Shown: positions 41,293-53,602 of the stretch, in pieces
How positions within the stretch are numbered: position 1 is the stretch's first letter
How the letters are laid out: each line of letters opens with the position of its first letter
Assembly: GCF_037042905.1 (NCBI RefSeq)
Contig: NC_087258.1
Span: forward strand, 12,761,501-12,825,500
Source of the DNA: Lytechinus pictus
Taxonomy: Eukaryota; Echinodermata; Echinoidea; Temnopleuroida; Toxopneustidae
Direction of reading: 5' to 3'
Length of the DNA stretch: 64,000 nucleotides
The notes under the pieces: model-generated
What the model was told of the DNA's origin: nothing
The model's input: the letters and a program-made list of their open reading frames with translations, nothing else
The model's database searches: none
Position numbers and translations under genes: made by a program

Positions 41293-44200
41293 TCACTTCT
41301 TATCAAGTGCACTGATGGCAAAGTCTTTCTCCGTTAGATTGAGCATAAGACTGCCGGCATTGAGGTACACACGATTCTGTGAGTTGGCAATCTGAAAAAG
41401 AAAGAGGGAGACGAGAAAGAACCAATGAAAATGTTATAATGAATTCAATTATAATTTATTCCAGACAATTGATTAAAGTGGCAAAAGAAAAAGGGGGCAT
41501 GGGCACGTACTGATGAGCGATGGTGGGCATGCTTTAAGAAGGGCTTTGAGTTTGAGGTGGGTGGTTTGATCTTACAAGGAGTGGATCATCAAAGAAGGTT
41601 GAAAAGAAGCAAGTTGAGGAGCTGTGTACAAGGGTTGGGTCGAGGATGGAGGAGGCACTGAATTGGGGAAAGGAAAGGGGGGAGGGCGATTGCCAAGAGT
41701 GCGAGGTGAATCTGCCCAGCCCCGTTCAACAGGGACACAATCAAACTTTGGACCACTGACTGACTGTAAATGGAAACGTGGGTCTGCCTCATGGATTGTA
41801 CCTCATGGAAATAATCTCAAGCAGTGTCATAGTAAGTCTTTTTGTATATGGGATCATTTTACCTTCTTGCATTGTGCTTGTATTTTTAAAAAGGAAAGGG
41901 AAAAATATATAAATAGATTTTAAAAAATACATAACACACTAGAGGATCAGCTGGAAGCTTAAGTGGCTATCCTTTGTTGGAGGAGACATGACAAATTTCT
42001 CCCCATCAAACTGAAAGTTCTGGTCTATTGTACATTTTGTTTTAGATATCCACTAATAAAATGACAAAATAAATAAATAAATAAAAAGACAATCAAACTC
42101 ACCGTTCTGGCAATGCTCTGTGATGCCCGGATCTTCCTCAGTTGAAGGTAGCCAGGGTTTTGTGACACTGCCTCTCCCAAGTACAGCACAAGGAAATCGT
42201 CAAGGAATACAATAAATAGTGAGAATACTGGACCACATTTCACAAACATCAGTAACGCATTACATATCACTGTTATGCAATTTGATTGGCTGACAGTAAA
42301 TTTGTCATAGAATCTGAGCATCACAATGCCACCAGACTCATCAAACATAAAAATTGCATATCTCTAATTTTAGTCGCAAGAAAGTGGAAGTAAATAGTAA
42401 GTACACATTTCTTTCCAACCTTCTAATCCATTAATCATAATTTCAGGATTCCCAGTGAAAAGTAATTGAGCCAACTGGAAATCTTGTACAAAAGAGATGA
42501 ATAGTACTATCGAAACTTGAGTTGAGTCATCAGATTACCAAAGATGTTTGTGATCACAGAGCCAGCCAAGGATTCCCAGAAAGTTCCTACTGGTTTCCAA
42601 ACCCATAGTCTTCATTCCCTTACTGTCAAAACAATGCTTACTAGTCACAAAGATAGAAGTGGCATCTAACTGGATGTCCCAGGTCTTCCCTGGGAGATCC
42701 ATTGTCCAACTCCACTCCCTGTCACGTAGTAAGATCTTTTGGTATTTTCTCTATCCTACCTTTGGTAATCCCACCCACTCTGTGCCATCCGCAGATGGAG
42801 CTGCAGGACACTGCTGGTACTCTAGCAGCGGCAGCTCACACCCGACATCAGATGGTGTCCTGTCCGTCTGGGTTTACAATAAAAGACCATGGAGGAGCCT
42901 TGGTGCCCGGCAACCCATCAGGGATGGCCAGGGACACCAAGGTAGGGTCAATCATCAAGATTACAGACGGTCCCCCAAAAGGCATACTCTGGTTTCTCAG
43001 GGGATTACCAGAAGGGACTCTCTGGGAGCTTGGGAACTGGCGTCACTTCTTGGGGATGATCATCATTTGACTCATCATCATCGTCGTCGTCATCATCACC
43101 ACTATCGTCATCATCATCCTCATCATTGTCATCCTCATCATTGTCATCCTCATCATTGTCATTATAATCATCTTCACCATCATCATCATCCTCATCATTG
43201 TCATCACAATCATCTTCACATAATCATAATCATCTTCACATAATCATCATCATCATCATCATCTTCACTATCCTCATCATCATCATCTTCACCATTCTCA
43301 TCCTCATCATCTACAGTCTGATGCAAAAGGATATCATCTGAGCAGCTTCCGCTTCTCCTTCTGCTTGTACAACCTTCTGTTGTCTTTCTTGAATGGCTCT
43401 CTCTACGAGAAACATGGCCCTCTGAGCTTCCTGCTGGGCGACCTGCTTAGACTCAACCGCTGCCGTATAGTCAGCACCTACAGATACAGTGAAGGAATAA
43501 CAATGCGTGTTAAGATTATCCCAAACAATGATTTCATGAGAAAGTATCCAGGTTAATTGTGATCAATTCATTGCAGACTTAGTACGTTTATGTATTGTAA
43601 GTACACCAATTTTTGCAATATCATGAATTCTAAGTTAGTAGAGATCACAGAGACTATGTACCATCATTGCTTGGAAAAGGACCTGTCATCCCGCAGGAAC
43701 ACCATGTGTATTTCAATGACTTCTCAGAAAATTACATATTTATCTCATGTATCATTTGACACTAACCTGAAACAAACACATGGCCGGACATTTTATTGAA
43801 TTCTGTTCAATCTCCTAATGAAAATGTTACAGTCACTGGCATTTCTGTTAGTGCTTCTATAACTCTTTTAAAATATGAGCTGCACAATGATACATAGGCA
43901 TGATATAAAGCAAGTTATAATAGGTAAAGATGACATGAAAATCCATGTTAAAAGTAATATCAAATGCATCAAAAGATGTTTAAAAAATATGCAAGTGACC
44001 ACAATGTTGCCGTTTATTCTACATCTGAAATATAATTTGTGAACAGAAAGAAAGTAAAGTACCTTTCTCTAATTAAAAAAACATGTCTCTGATTTTACAG
44101 TTTTGGAATAATCCTTATTTTGTGTTAACTTACCAAAGCTGAGTTCTGTGATGGAAACGTCATCAAGGATGAGACCAAAATCACTGGCTCTTTCAACTAG

Positions 44201-47200
44201 CTGCTTCCTGATCAACAAACTCACCTTGTATAAAATAAAAATATAATAAAGACATCAAAATAACATATATTATATCCTACATAAATTAAATCCTGTATGC
44301 TGATTGGTTTAAATAGTATCATGTGACCAAACATATTCTCACTATTTTGCGATAATGTCGAAAATGAAACGCCCATCAAAGAAAATGTGCTATTCCGTGA
44401 CGTCAATGATGGAATAGTCGACTATTCCATCACTGACGTCACAGATCATGATGGCGCAAGCACTAATACGCGTTCCGCGCTCTGAGCGCGTAGCTAAGCA
44501 CTTCAGGAAAAGTATGTCAGTCAGCGCGGCTGGTTTGGTGCAGATTTAAAAAAAAGATGAACTAAGAGTACAAGAAATAGATTATCAAGATCTATTGCTC
44601 TAACTTATCAAAGTAGGATATAAAACAAATATACCAGGCCTTTATTTCGAAAGTATAGAGGGAATTATTCATCCTTGGTTGTACTGGCAAAATCACTATG
44701 CCAGTCCAACCTCGGATAAATAATTCCCGCTTTACTTACTCAAAGCCTGGTATATTTGTATACTATGACTCAGTCAGTACAAGGATCACCAAATCAGCCT
44801 ATACAGTGTAGCATCACCAGTCCTCTTTTTTAACAAATAGAACTTGCACATTCTGCAAGTTTCAACGCCTCGTACAAATGGCATTTTTACCAAAAAGGTA
44901 CAAAAATTCATTGGTTGGGGGGGGGGGGAATGACTACAGTTATATACACTCTAAAAGCTTAAAGGGCAGAGAGGGCTTCTATGGACCGATTTAAACCCCT
45001 TTCCATTCTTTCATTTTGAAGAGTGTATCCATGGTTGATTAACATCAAGGATATTTGAATTATGCAACAGGGGGACCAACCGGTGTGTTGGCTCAGTTGG
45101 TAGAGCGTCCGTCTCACAACCGGGAGGTCGGGGGTTCAAACCCCGGCCGCGTCAGACCAAAAGACATTAAAAGATGGGAGTTGCTGCTACCCTGTTTGGC
45201 GTTCAACGATTAAAGGGATAGAGCCTTGTCGATCTGGCGCTGCACAGCGGCTGCCGGGCCCATGATCAATTGGGCAAAGCAAATTTTCGGAGTATTTCAT
45301 TTAATGTCTATTTCGAACAATAAATTATGGATTTTCATCATATATTTCCTCTCTACAAGACCTGGGGGTGTTATACAAAGATTTATTAAGTGTGACTGAA
45401 GGCTATGTTTAGCGTTGACGCGCATGTGATATTTATACACACAATCTCATTAATGAATAAGAAGTAGAGCGCATCCTTTGACCATGATTTGTCCAATGTA
45501 ATGTGTTATATATAAAAGTCTGGAATTTAAGTGCGATGGAAGTTACAATTAAATTCTATGTGAAATTCCTCTTGGTGAGGAATTCAATGCCTTGCCCGAG
45601 GAACATGCATTGAATTGAACTAGTGTCATCTGTTTACAAGACTGCCACTCTTCTAAATGAGAAATTGCTGCTCCATGGCAATTACTAGTGACTGTACCTA
45701 ATTTGGAATGAATTCTACTATTCCATTACCACCCCCAACCCCTCTCTTCGCTAAAATAGACAAATAGGGAAATGGTGTCAAACTTTTCTATGATGTACAA
45801 AAATACTATGAACGTATTCTAGAAAAGCCCATCTATGATAAGTCATTGTAAATCATGCAATGGATTAGGAAACAATGATGAAGCATCAGGGCCCTGTTGC
45901 ATAAAAGTTATCATTATGGTAACTTTGCCATGCAATTGCATGGAATCCTCAATTATGATTGGCTGCTGATCAGCGTTTCCATGGTACTTACCATTGGATG
46001 GCAAAGTTACCATGATAGTTACTATTATGCAACAGGGCCCCGAAATGGTGAGAACAAAAGCATACCTGTTGACGTTGTGTGATCAGCTGTGACGCATTGA
46101 ACTTTGCTACGACGCCTTTGAGCACTTCATTACAGATTGAAGGTAGGACCCTATCGTCATAATCTGTACCTAGTTGCTGAAGGATCTTGGGAAGTTGAGA
46201 GGCGACTGGTCTGAAGAGAACTCGGAGCGTGATGTTGACCATCTGCAGATCTGAATGATTATGAAAACAAGGACAACAATATTTCTTTCAGTAGGAGAAT
46301 GATTAATAGATTTTTTTAAAATTATAATATTAGGTGAGACATAATAAATATTATTAAGTGAATCAAAATCAATTACATGAGATATGATTGGTGAGGCTCA
46401 CAAATTGGTCTGTATCAAACATCCAGCCCCTCACAACAACCACAAAAAATAATAATAAAAATAATAATTAACACAAAAATCTAATGTTATCAAAGTAAAT
46501 CTCTGGAATCTGGAAGATACAATGTCTCTGAACATCTATAGAGAAATGTGTGATATAATATTGGTACATTTGAAGATTTTATCATAAAATGGACTTAATA
46601 CCATCTTCTCGCCTAAATTTTTTGTAAAACAAGAACCAACACCTTAGAATATGACGGGACAACTGATTTTGTCACCTTCCCGCACAAAGGCCGTTGGCAC
46701 ACAGAGCGCGTCGCCTTCCCGCGGAAAGGCCGTTATCGTGCAGTGAACAGTGCGCGCTAACGGCCTTTGTGCGGGAGGGCGACGCGCAGTCTGCGCTAGC
46801 GGCCCTTTCGCGGGAAGGCAATGCGCAGTCCGCGCTAACAGCCCTTTCGCGGGAAGGCGACGATTAGGAGCTCTTACCTTTGCTTCCGGTGGGTGATGAT
46901 ATCCTCCTTGGCTTAGCTCTGATGTCATAGATAATTGGCCATTGCAACCATGGAATTCTCAAATGAAGCCCTTCAGCGTATATTCTATCCTGTACACCCC
47001 CAATCCTGCTGAATATCACTGATCTGTGACCACCATCCACTACAGAATACAAAAAAATATATATATCAGAGTCCATTCAAATTATGGTTATTTTCAGGTC
47101 AATAAAACCATGACTCTCAATACCGTAATTGCCATCTGTCCATCTTTTAATGGGATATCCTTCTTTTCTTTTAGACAATCCAAATTTTTGGACCAGCACC

Positions 47201-50200
47201 TCTCAGTCTCACTCAGTCATGGCTGTCTGAGCTGCATCTGGGCACAATATAGACAAAAATCAGTCTATTTTGGTCAGGATATGCTATGCTGAGACTTTGT
47301 CTGGCATTGCGGCATCCTCTCCTTCCAAAGATCTAGACTGAAGTGCATTGCAGTGGCAGACATCATGCAATTATACACTAACACTGGCGCACATATCGCT
47401 ACTTCTTTTCTACATACATGTAGATCTATATTTTATCTAGAGATCTGCATTAAAAACATGACAATGATCAACGAACCTGACATCAGCTCCCTGGAATAAA
47501 CAAGTGGAATGCCTCTGGCCGTCTCACCTGCATCACGCGATTCAATATAGCAGCAGTGCTGATTTTGAAAACTACTATAACTCGCACAAGATGTTCAGTG
47601 ATACTTGGTTACTCGTATTTCCACGTTTTATGAACTAGACCAATACACTTATGGAGATATGATGGCAATTCAACAAATACCCCCGACGTGGCCAAAGTTC
47701 TTTGACCTTACATGACCTTTGACCTTGATCATGTGACCTGAAACTTGCACAGGATGTTCAGTAATACTTGATTACTATTATGTCCAAGTTTCATGAATCA
47801 GATCCATAAACTTTCAAAGTTATGATGGTAATTCAACAGATACCCCCAATTCGGCCAAAGTTCATTGACCCTAAATGACCTTTGACCTTGGTCATGTGAC
47901 GTGAAACTCATGCAGGATGTTCAGTGATACTTGATTAACCTTATGTATAAGTTTCATGAACTAGGTCCATATATTTTCTAAGTTATGATGACATTTCAAA
48001 AATTTAACCTTAGGTTAAGATTTTGATGTTGATTCCCCCAACATGGTCTAAGTTCATTGACCCTAAATGACCTTTGACCTTGGTCATGTGACATGAAACT
48101 CAGGCAGGATGTTCAGTAATACTTGATTAACCTTATGGCCAAGTTTCATGAACTAGGTCCATATACTTTCTAAGTTATGCTGTCATTTCAAAAACTTAAC
48201 CTCAGGTTAAGATTTGGTGTTGACGCCGCCGCCGCCGTCGGAAAAGCGGCGCCTATAGTCTCACTCTGCTATGCAGGTGAGACAAAAATGTTGATTTTAC
48301 ATCACATATTTCGAGAAACCTGTAAGCTGATTGTTCTTAAATTTAAATAACATGTTTAATTTTTATATCGGCGCTTTTTTTCTCCCAGCCCCCAGGCACT
48401 AAAAGCAAGATTTTTTTAGAGAAATCACAGAGGGTGAGGTAGCGTACCCTTTTCCCGACATAGTTAAGCGTCAAGCGAACCTATGGGAGTCTTCTGTCTT
48501 TGTCATGTTGGACTTGGGAGGACTGAAAAAATCAGAAAATGTTAAGAAAAATTCCTCCGAAACAGCAGATATTTAAGTAATGTCAGTCTACACCACAGCC
48601 AGGTCTAGATGATATCCACAAGACTGAAAAATCTAACTTGATCTATGCTGCATGCAAGTGGCCTGCACTGGCCATCTGCCTGTGTGTGGCAGGCTATGTA
48701 GGATTGGAGCAGATTCTCAATGGTACAAACAATCTCACATGATAAACAGTTTTCCACCAAAAATAATCACAAAATCGTTGGGAAATTTTTACAATTATAT
48801 TATGGCTTCTCAGATTACTGATTTGGTGATGTAATCAGAGGAGCAAGTTATTGAGTTTTCAGATCTTGTTGTTTCAGCTTTCGTTTTGAGTCTTGTTGTG
48901 ATCGGTGCAAACTTGTAATGGGATGAGAGATGGCTGTGTGTGTGATGCCGCGATTGTTTCATCTCATTAAGTTTGACAATGTTACACTTTGAAATTTTAT
49001 TCATTTCTAAAACATTTTAGTTTTCAAACAATTTTTAAATTTTTTTTTTTTTGCTTTGGTTGAAGTTTGAACTTTTTTCCTTTCTCTTTTTTTTTTTTTT
49101 TTTGTATCCTTAATTTTTTCTTCATCCTTCTATCCTTCCTGCTTGCCTATTTTGTTCAATCTATCTTTATTTCCAATCTTTCCTAGCAGCTAGCTTTTTA
49201 TCCTAATAATTTCTCTATTATCTATATGTTCATTTTTCCTTCTTTTTTGAATTTCCTTTATTTAATTTCCTTCTTTCTTTTCTTAAACTTTTCTTTGCTT
49301 CCTTCTCACTTCCACTCCTTTTTCTTTTCATTTATTCTCTCCTTCCATTTTTTTTTCATTCTCTCCTCCCTTCATACTTTCATCCTTTTTAACCTTCAAT
49401 TCTTTTCCCTCATCTTTCTTTTCCTTCGGCTCCTTTCCTGTTTGTCTTTTTTCTTTGTTTCTTTCAAAGAATGAAGTAAACGTTTTACTTTACTCATTTC
49501 TTCCTCCTTTTTTTCTTAGGCCTACTTTCTTTTTCCTTCATCAGTAGAGGTGCACGGCCAATATGGGAGACTGTCTCCCATGAGAGAGATTATCTCCAAT
49601 ATCAGAGACTTTTGTAAAGAATTTGGGTATCCAAAAGACCAATTTCAGAGACAGTCTCCAGTTTGGGAGACCAACTTTCTTTGTTTACATTTGCTGCAAA
49701 AGGGTTAGCTTGGCGGCAAATAAAACTGTGATGAGCAGATTCCTCATGAAAAATTACCCCTTTTCACCGTCTACTTTGAAAATTCAACATCTACTTTTGT
49801 TTTGGTAAGGATTTTTGTTGTCATCCACACACAAAACAAATGGGCTTCTGACCTCAGTGAGGCAAAATTTTGGGTGGAAAAAATTCCACTTTTGTTAATG
49901 TTGTTTCTTTTGTTCGTTTGCAAAGCAAGTCTCCAATTTGGGAGATTGATGGCATCACGGTCACGGCCTGCGCTGAGAGGCGCTAGGGCCTAGGGCTAGG
50001 CTGAGGCTCATCTCGGGGGGGGGGGGGGGGGGGGGTGAGGGTAGCCAGGACTCCCAAGAGGCTCCTAATGTTTTTTAGAGAGTAAAAATCATTCACTAAT
50101 GTGTGCTTACTCTTCACGCACGGAGCCAGGGATTACGCCCCATTCATGTGCGTGTAATGGAGAGTCTCCCAAGTCCCATTGGCAGAGCGCCTAGTACTGT

Positions 50201-51514
50201 TCATGTCCCGGGGGGGGGGGGCCACTTCCATTGACGAGTGGATACCATGCGCAACCACATGGGGTCTCGAAAAGCACCCTAAACACGTAATTTCCATATT
50301 CTGAAAATGCACCCGTTAACAAGTATTGGCGTGTGAAACCCTACCCTTAACAAGTATTGGAAACAAAACGATACTCTTGGCAAGTATTCCCTGAATTGAA
50401 CCCCTAGGCCCTAAACAAGTATAGCGATATTTAAATTATATGCCACGGACCTTTACCTATACATCATTGGGTTTAGTACAGCCCGGCCACCTCCTCACAC
50501 CTCGTGCAAATCGTACTCTATAAACACATAGTGATGACTCCTTAATTTTGTTTTATCATCCCCGCAAATTTGACCCTAAACTGGGTCAAATTTGCGGGGA
50601 TGATAAAACAAAATTAAAATGTTTTATAAAGGATGTCCTTTTTGCCCCAACACTACGTGTTTAGAGTCCGATTTGCACGAGGTGTGGAAGCTAGGGGTCG
50701 TACCCCGGGGGGGCCACTTACATCGACGAGTGGATACCATGCGCGACCAAAAAAACACGTAAACACGTAACTTTCCTAGCGAAATAGATACCCTTTTTTC
50801 ATTATTTTAGTGTTTTTGACACCCTTATCACGTTACGTACGTAACGTGCCCTATCTTGAAAAAGACATCCTTTTCACGTTTTTTTGGTCGCGCATGGTAT
50901 CCACTCGTCAATGTAAGTGCCCCCCCCCCCCCCCCGGGTTCATGTCCTTGGCTTTCTCTCCTTTTTTTTTTCTTTCAGTTTCACACATTCAAATACATGT
51001 ATACATTCATTCATCTTGATCTTCCCTTCTTTTCTTTTTCTTTTTCTTTTTTATTCATTTCAAAGAATGACGGAAACCTTTTTCTTTCTTTTATTCTTTC
51101 ATCTTTCTTTGTTTTATTCTAAAATTAAAATCTAAGTCTAACTTTCTTTTTTTTTATTTATTTTTCCCCCTTCATTTTCTTTCTTTTCCTCTCTGACTCT
51201 GTTGATCCACGCGTGCATCGTGCTTTATCGATTGCGCCGTATTTCATTTCGTAAAATCTGGTCACCCTGCATCAATATGATTGAAAGAATGTTGACTTGA
51301 AACAAGTCGAATCTAGAGTGCGAAACCAGTTTTAGACCCTAATTTAAAAAAAAAATTGAAAATAAAAATCGTGCACCGTCGATTCACCTGTGTAAACTGA
51401 TTCCTTCACTCCATAACCTATTACTCCTGCCCCAATGAGGAATTGAACTCCTTTTCCAAGTCCTGCGGGTCCTTTAGCTAATCTTCCAAGCAAATCTCCA
51501 ATTTTCTGGGCCAT
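41293..51514 (-). CDS. PHB2: Prohibitin-2
   Basis: Seven exons join in phase to 294 residues: 51514-51388, 47039-46878, 46250-46066, 44224-44134, 43477-43335, 42180-42103 and 41391-41293. PHB2 forms ring complexes with PHB1 in the mitochondrial inner membrane and supports cristae, protease control and mitophagy. The N-terminus [15 protein letters not shown] and hydrophobic segment [12 protein letters not shown] (about 25-36) form the membrane anchor; the prohibitin/SPFH domain covers about 40-200 with [32 protein letters not shown] and [10 protein letters not shown] coiled coil ([17 protein letters not shown] and on) precedes [18 protein letters not shown]. The start at 51514 matches the usual MAQ start; an in-frame ATG lies 30 bases upstream. 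All introns are GT-AG except intron 5, which is AT-AC. Length is close to the usual ~299. Confidence 0.97.
42181..43334 (-). other. PHB2: U12-type AT-AC intron of PHB2
   Basis: After codon Met236 the intron starts ATATCCTTTT (43334 leftward), a full match to the minor-spliceosome donor. It ends CTGTAC at 42181. TTCCTTGAC at 42207-42199, a full match to the U12 branch site, places the branch A about 20 bases from the acceptor. No GT-AG choice restores the frame; AT-AC joins AAQM to [11 protein letters not shown] exactly as conserved in the family. Confidence 0.95.
43055..43318 (+). repeat. (TCA)n microsatellite inside the U12 intron
   Basis: About 260 bases of degenerate TCATCA/CATCCTCAT/CATTGTCATC words, ending only about 16 bases inside the AT-AC donor. 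His-rich reading frames across it are artefacts. Confidence 0.9.
44264..44762. mobile_element. Dispersed repeat carrying paired CRE motifs, copy 2
   Basis: Related to 23652-24052. TGACGTCA at 44398-44405 and 44434-44441 are the ends of a near-perfect palindrome centred on ATAGTCGACTAT. A second inverted pair lies further right: TACCAGGCCTTTATTTCG...GGGAATTATTCATCC against GGATAAATAATTCCCG...AAAGCCTGGTA. In PHB2 intron 3. Confidence 0.8.
45080..45324 (+). repeat. tRNA-Val-like SINE, copy 1
   Basis: Head with A box TGGCTCAGTTGG, anticodon loop CTCACAA (CAC, Val-like) and B box GGTTCAAACCC, then a conserved body (GACCAAAAGACATTAAAAG, TGGGAGTTGCTGCTACCC, GATCTGGCGCTGC, TTTTCGGAGTATTTCATTT) ending AACAATAAA. 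The copy at 53359-53602 shares the whole length. In PHB2 intron 3. Confidence 0.9.
45889..46041. mobile_element. GGGCC-ended MITE beside PHB2 exon 3
   Basis: GGGCCCTGTTGCATAAAAGT at the left mirrors TTATGCAACAGGGCCCC at the right; the arms run about 50 bp including GGTAACTTTGCCAT. The right end is 24 bases from the donor of exon 3. Confidence 0.85.
46671..46865. repeat. GC-rich inverted tandem repeat at the PHB2 exon 2 donor
   Basis: Two units with CTTCCCGCnnAAAGGCCGTT face three inverted units with GCGCTAnCGGCCnTTnnGCG and GGGAAGGCGACGCGC. The units are about 40-50 bp, very CpG-rich, with a symmetry centre near 46745. It ends about 12 bases from the exon 2 donor. Confidence 0.85.
47511..48290. 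repeat. Tandem repeat with DR1-type nuclear-receptor motifs
   Basis: Three to four units of about 160-190 bp, each with GGCCAAAGTTCATTGACC, TGACCTTTGACCT (47713, 47876, 48068), GTCATGTGAC, CAGGATGTTCAGTAATACTT and AAGTTTCATGAACTAG. It starts GTGGAATGCCTCTGGCCGTC and ends with GTTGACGCCGCCGCCGCCG and ATGCAGGTGAGAC, which mirrors GTCTCACCTGCAT at the left. In PHB2 intron 1. Confidence 0.8.
49020..49545 (+). repeat. Polypyrimidine tract in PHB2 intron 1
   Basis: About 500 bases dominated by T and C (TTCCTT words). The 82-codon Phe/Ser-rich frame across it is compositional. Confidence 0.8.
50043..50175 (-). repeat. Dispersed repeat related to the right LINE flank
   Basis: Read in reverse it gives TACACGCACATGAATGGGGC, TCCCTGGCTCCGTG, AGAGTAAGCACACATTAG and TGAATGATTTTTACTCTCT, the same order as 7775-7838. 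The sequence outside the LINE arm is therefore part of an older repeat. Confidence 0.65.
50209..50937. mobile_element. CCCGGGG-ended element with 10-bp target duplication, second copy
   Basis: Flanked by GTTCATGTCC at 50199-50208 and 50938-50947. Ends as at 20704-21216 (CACTTCCATTGACGAGTGG; reverse at the right end). An extra internal end near 50705-50750 and an inverted pair around GGGTCAAATTTGCGGGGATG at 50570-50610 indicate a nested or rearranged copy. Confidence 0.85.
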
Positions 51515-53358
51515 CTTTGCTGACCTTCGGTGACGCCGATGCACTGTGCTACTAGTGACTAGTCGCTGTAATTCAGTAATGCAGTCCCACCCGCTATGTT
51601 TTGTGTTGTGTTACGATATTACTGGCATAACACACACATGGCTTTATTCATAGTCACGTAACCGCTCATAGTAATTCACGCATGCGCAATCTGGTAGGTA
51701 GACTTTATTTGCAAACTTTTTTCGATGTGTAAGAAAGAAATTAATTTCAAACACATACAAAAAGTAAAATAAGAGAAGCTACGGGAAAAAAACATGTAAA
51801 TATAATTTCAATATTTCAGTAAATCTTATCAATGTAACTTTGATTGTATGGTTATCTTGTATCAATAATTCATTCACCCCAAAATTAGAAATTGGTATTA
51901 CAAAATAGACTGTTACATAGATTGGCTGTGTATACTCCGCGTTTGCTTCTTTATATTTCATCATACCCCCTTCTTTTTCATCATTGCATAGGCCAAGACA
52001 TGGAACCTACCCCTACCGGGGGTTACACTTTTCATTATATATAATATGTTTGATCGCTTCATGCCCGCCATCGAAACTGACTCCAGACAGACGATATAAT
52101 AAGTTTTTCAGACGAGTAATAATAATTTTCACTTAAAAATTTTGAAATAACAAATTATATAACTTTAATTGTTGGGTCGATCTGCAGTCAGTACAGACTC
52201 AGACATTATCAAGCCTACTTATTAATCAGAGTTTCAGACTTGCGTTTTTGTTTGGCATATCTACCGTAGTCTATCTGATAATAGAAATGCTAGGATAACT
52301 TTATAGAGCCAATAGCTGGAAGAAAGAAAAAAACAATTAACTAACTCATTAATAAGATATAGAAAGTTCATATAAACATTTTTTTTTCTTTTCTCATCCG
52401 AGTATTTTTCCATCCCATCCCCTTCCTTCTCCTCTCTGCACCCATCCTCGTACTTCAACACTACCTCTCTATTTCTCTGCCTCTATCTCTCTCACTCTGT
52501 CTCTATCCCTCCCTCCTTGTCCCTGACCCTCTCCCCTGCCCCCCCCCCCCCTCCCTCCCATATCCCCCCTCCTCTTTCCCCTCACCTCTCTATATTTCTC
52601 TTAAAAAATATTTCACTCTTCCAATAGACCAGTTCGTAGTTACTTCACCATGGACAATTTTGGTCAAATGACCTTTCATTTCTTTCATTATGATAGGCAG
52701 ATTTCAAAGCAAGATATTACGTAAGCTTGCCTTACATAGCAGGATGAAGAAATTGAACAGACCAGGTGACTAGAATAGCAGACCAATGAACACTTTATGA
52801 AGGTATTTGTTGCATTCCTACTTGAATGCAAATCATAGCATGTTGCACAATGTACTTGGCAAACTGAAATACCAGTCGTTCGTGGACGCATTGTTGTTTT
52901 TTGTGGATGTAAATGAAAAAAAAACAATTCAAAAGAATATATGAATAATCAAGACATCAAAGTTGGTGCTTATCTCATTAGATTTTAAACCACAATGTCA
53001 CTTTAATTAGTACAAATGACCTTCCTCTGATCATGCATAGAATCTTTTGATCATGCGCAGAAAGGAACTACGAACTGGCTTATTCTTGCCTCTCTCACCT
53101 CTTTCCCAGTATAACTAGTTGCTTAGAAATCAAATACACAAGGAGATTTAAAACATGACGTGTACTGCATTTAATGCATGAAAATTAGAAATATACAAAA
53201 TCCAAGCAACAATATTCCCAATGTATTCCACATACACATACATGTAACAATTTAATAAAACATTTGTTTGTATACATATCCTCTAACATACACATTGCAA
53301 TCTTGTTAAATATTGTTGTTTGAAATACCCAATGAAACAACTTCTTTAATATGTTCAT
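51515..53358. other. Region upstream of PHB2
   Basis: Should contain the PHB2 promoter and 5'UTR on the minus strand, but I find no clear TATA or initiator. Bases 52380-52600 are C/T-rich. No other gene is recognised. Confidence 0.35.
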
Positions 53359-53602
53359 CCGGTGTGTCGGCTCGGTTGGTAGAGCGTCCGTCTCACAACC
53401 GGTAGGTTGGGGTTCAAACTCCGGCCGCGTCAGACCAAAAGACGTTAAAAGATGGGAGTTGCTGCTATCCTGTTTGGCGTTAAATGATTAAAGGGATAGA
53501 GCCTCGTCGATCTGGCGCTGCCCAGTGGCTGCCGGGCCCACGATCGATTGGGCAAAGCAAATTTTCGGAGTATTTCATTTCATGTCTATTTCGAACAATA
53601 AA
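53359..53602 (+). repeat. tRNA-Val-like SINE, copy 2
   Basis: Full-length partner of 45080-45324 with a degraded B box (GGGTTCAAAC became GGGGTTCAAACTCC) and a few substitutions; ends AACAATAAA. Confidence 0.9.

Noticed and set aside
42659-43243. 194-codon frame with a long His-rich tail
   Set aside because: The tail is the (TCA)n microsatellite read in one frame. Only the 5' part in another frame deserves a look, reported separately.
45080-45152. Functional tRNA-Val gene
   Set aside because: The anticodon stem has a mismatch and the same body follows in a second copy, so it is the head of a SINE.
49226-49474. Phe/Ser/Leu-rich 82-codon frame
   Set aside because: Product of a polypyrimidine tract; no periodicity or known domain.
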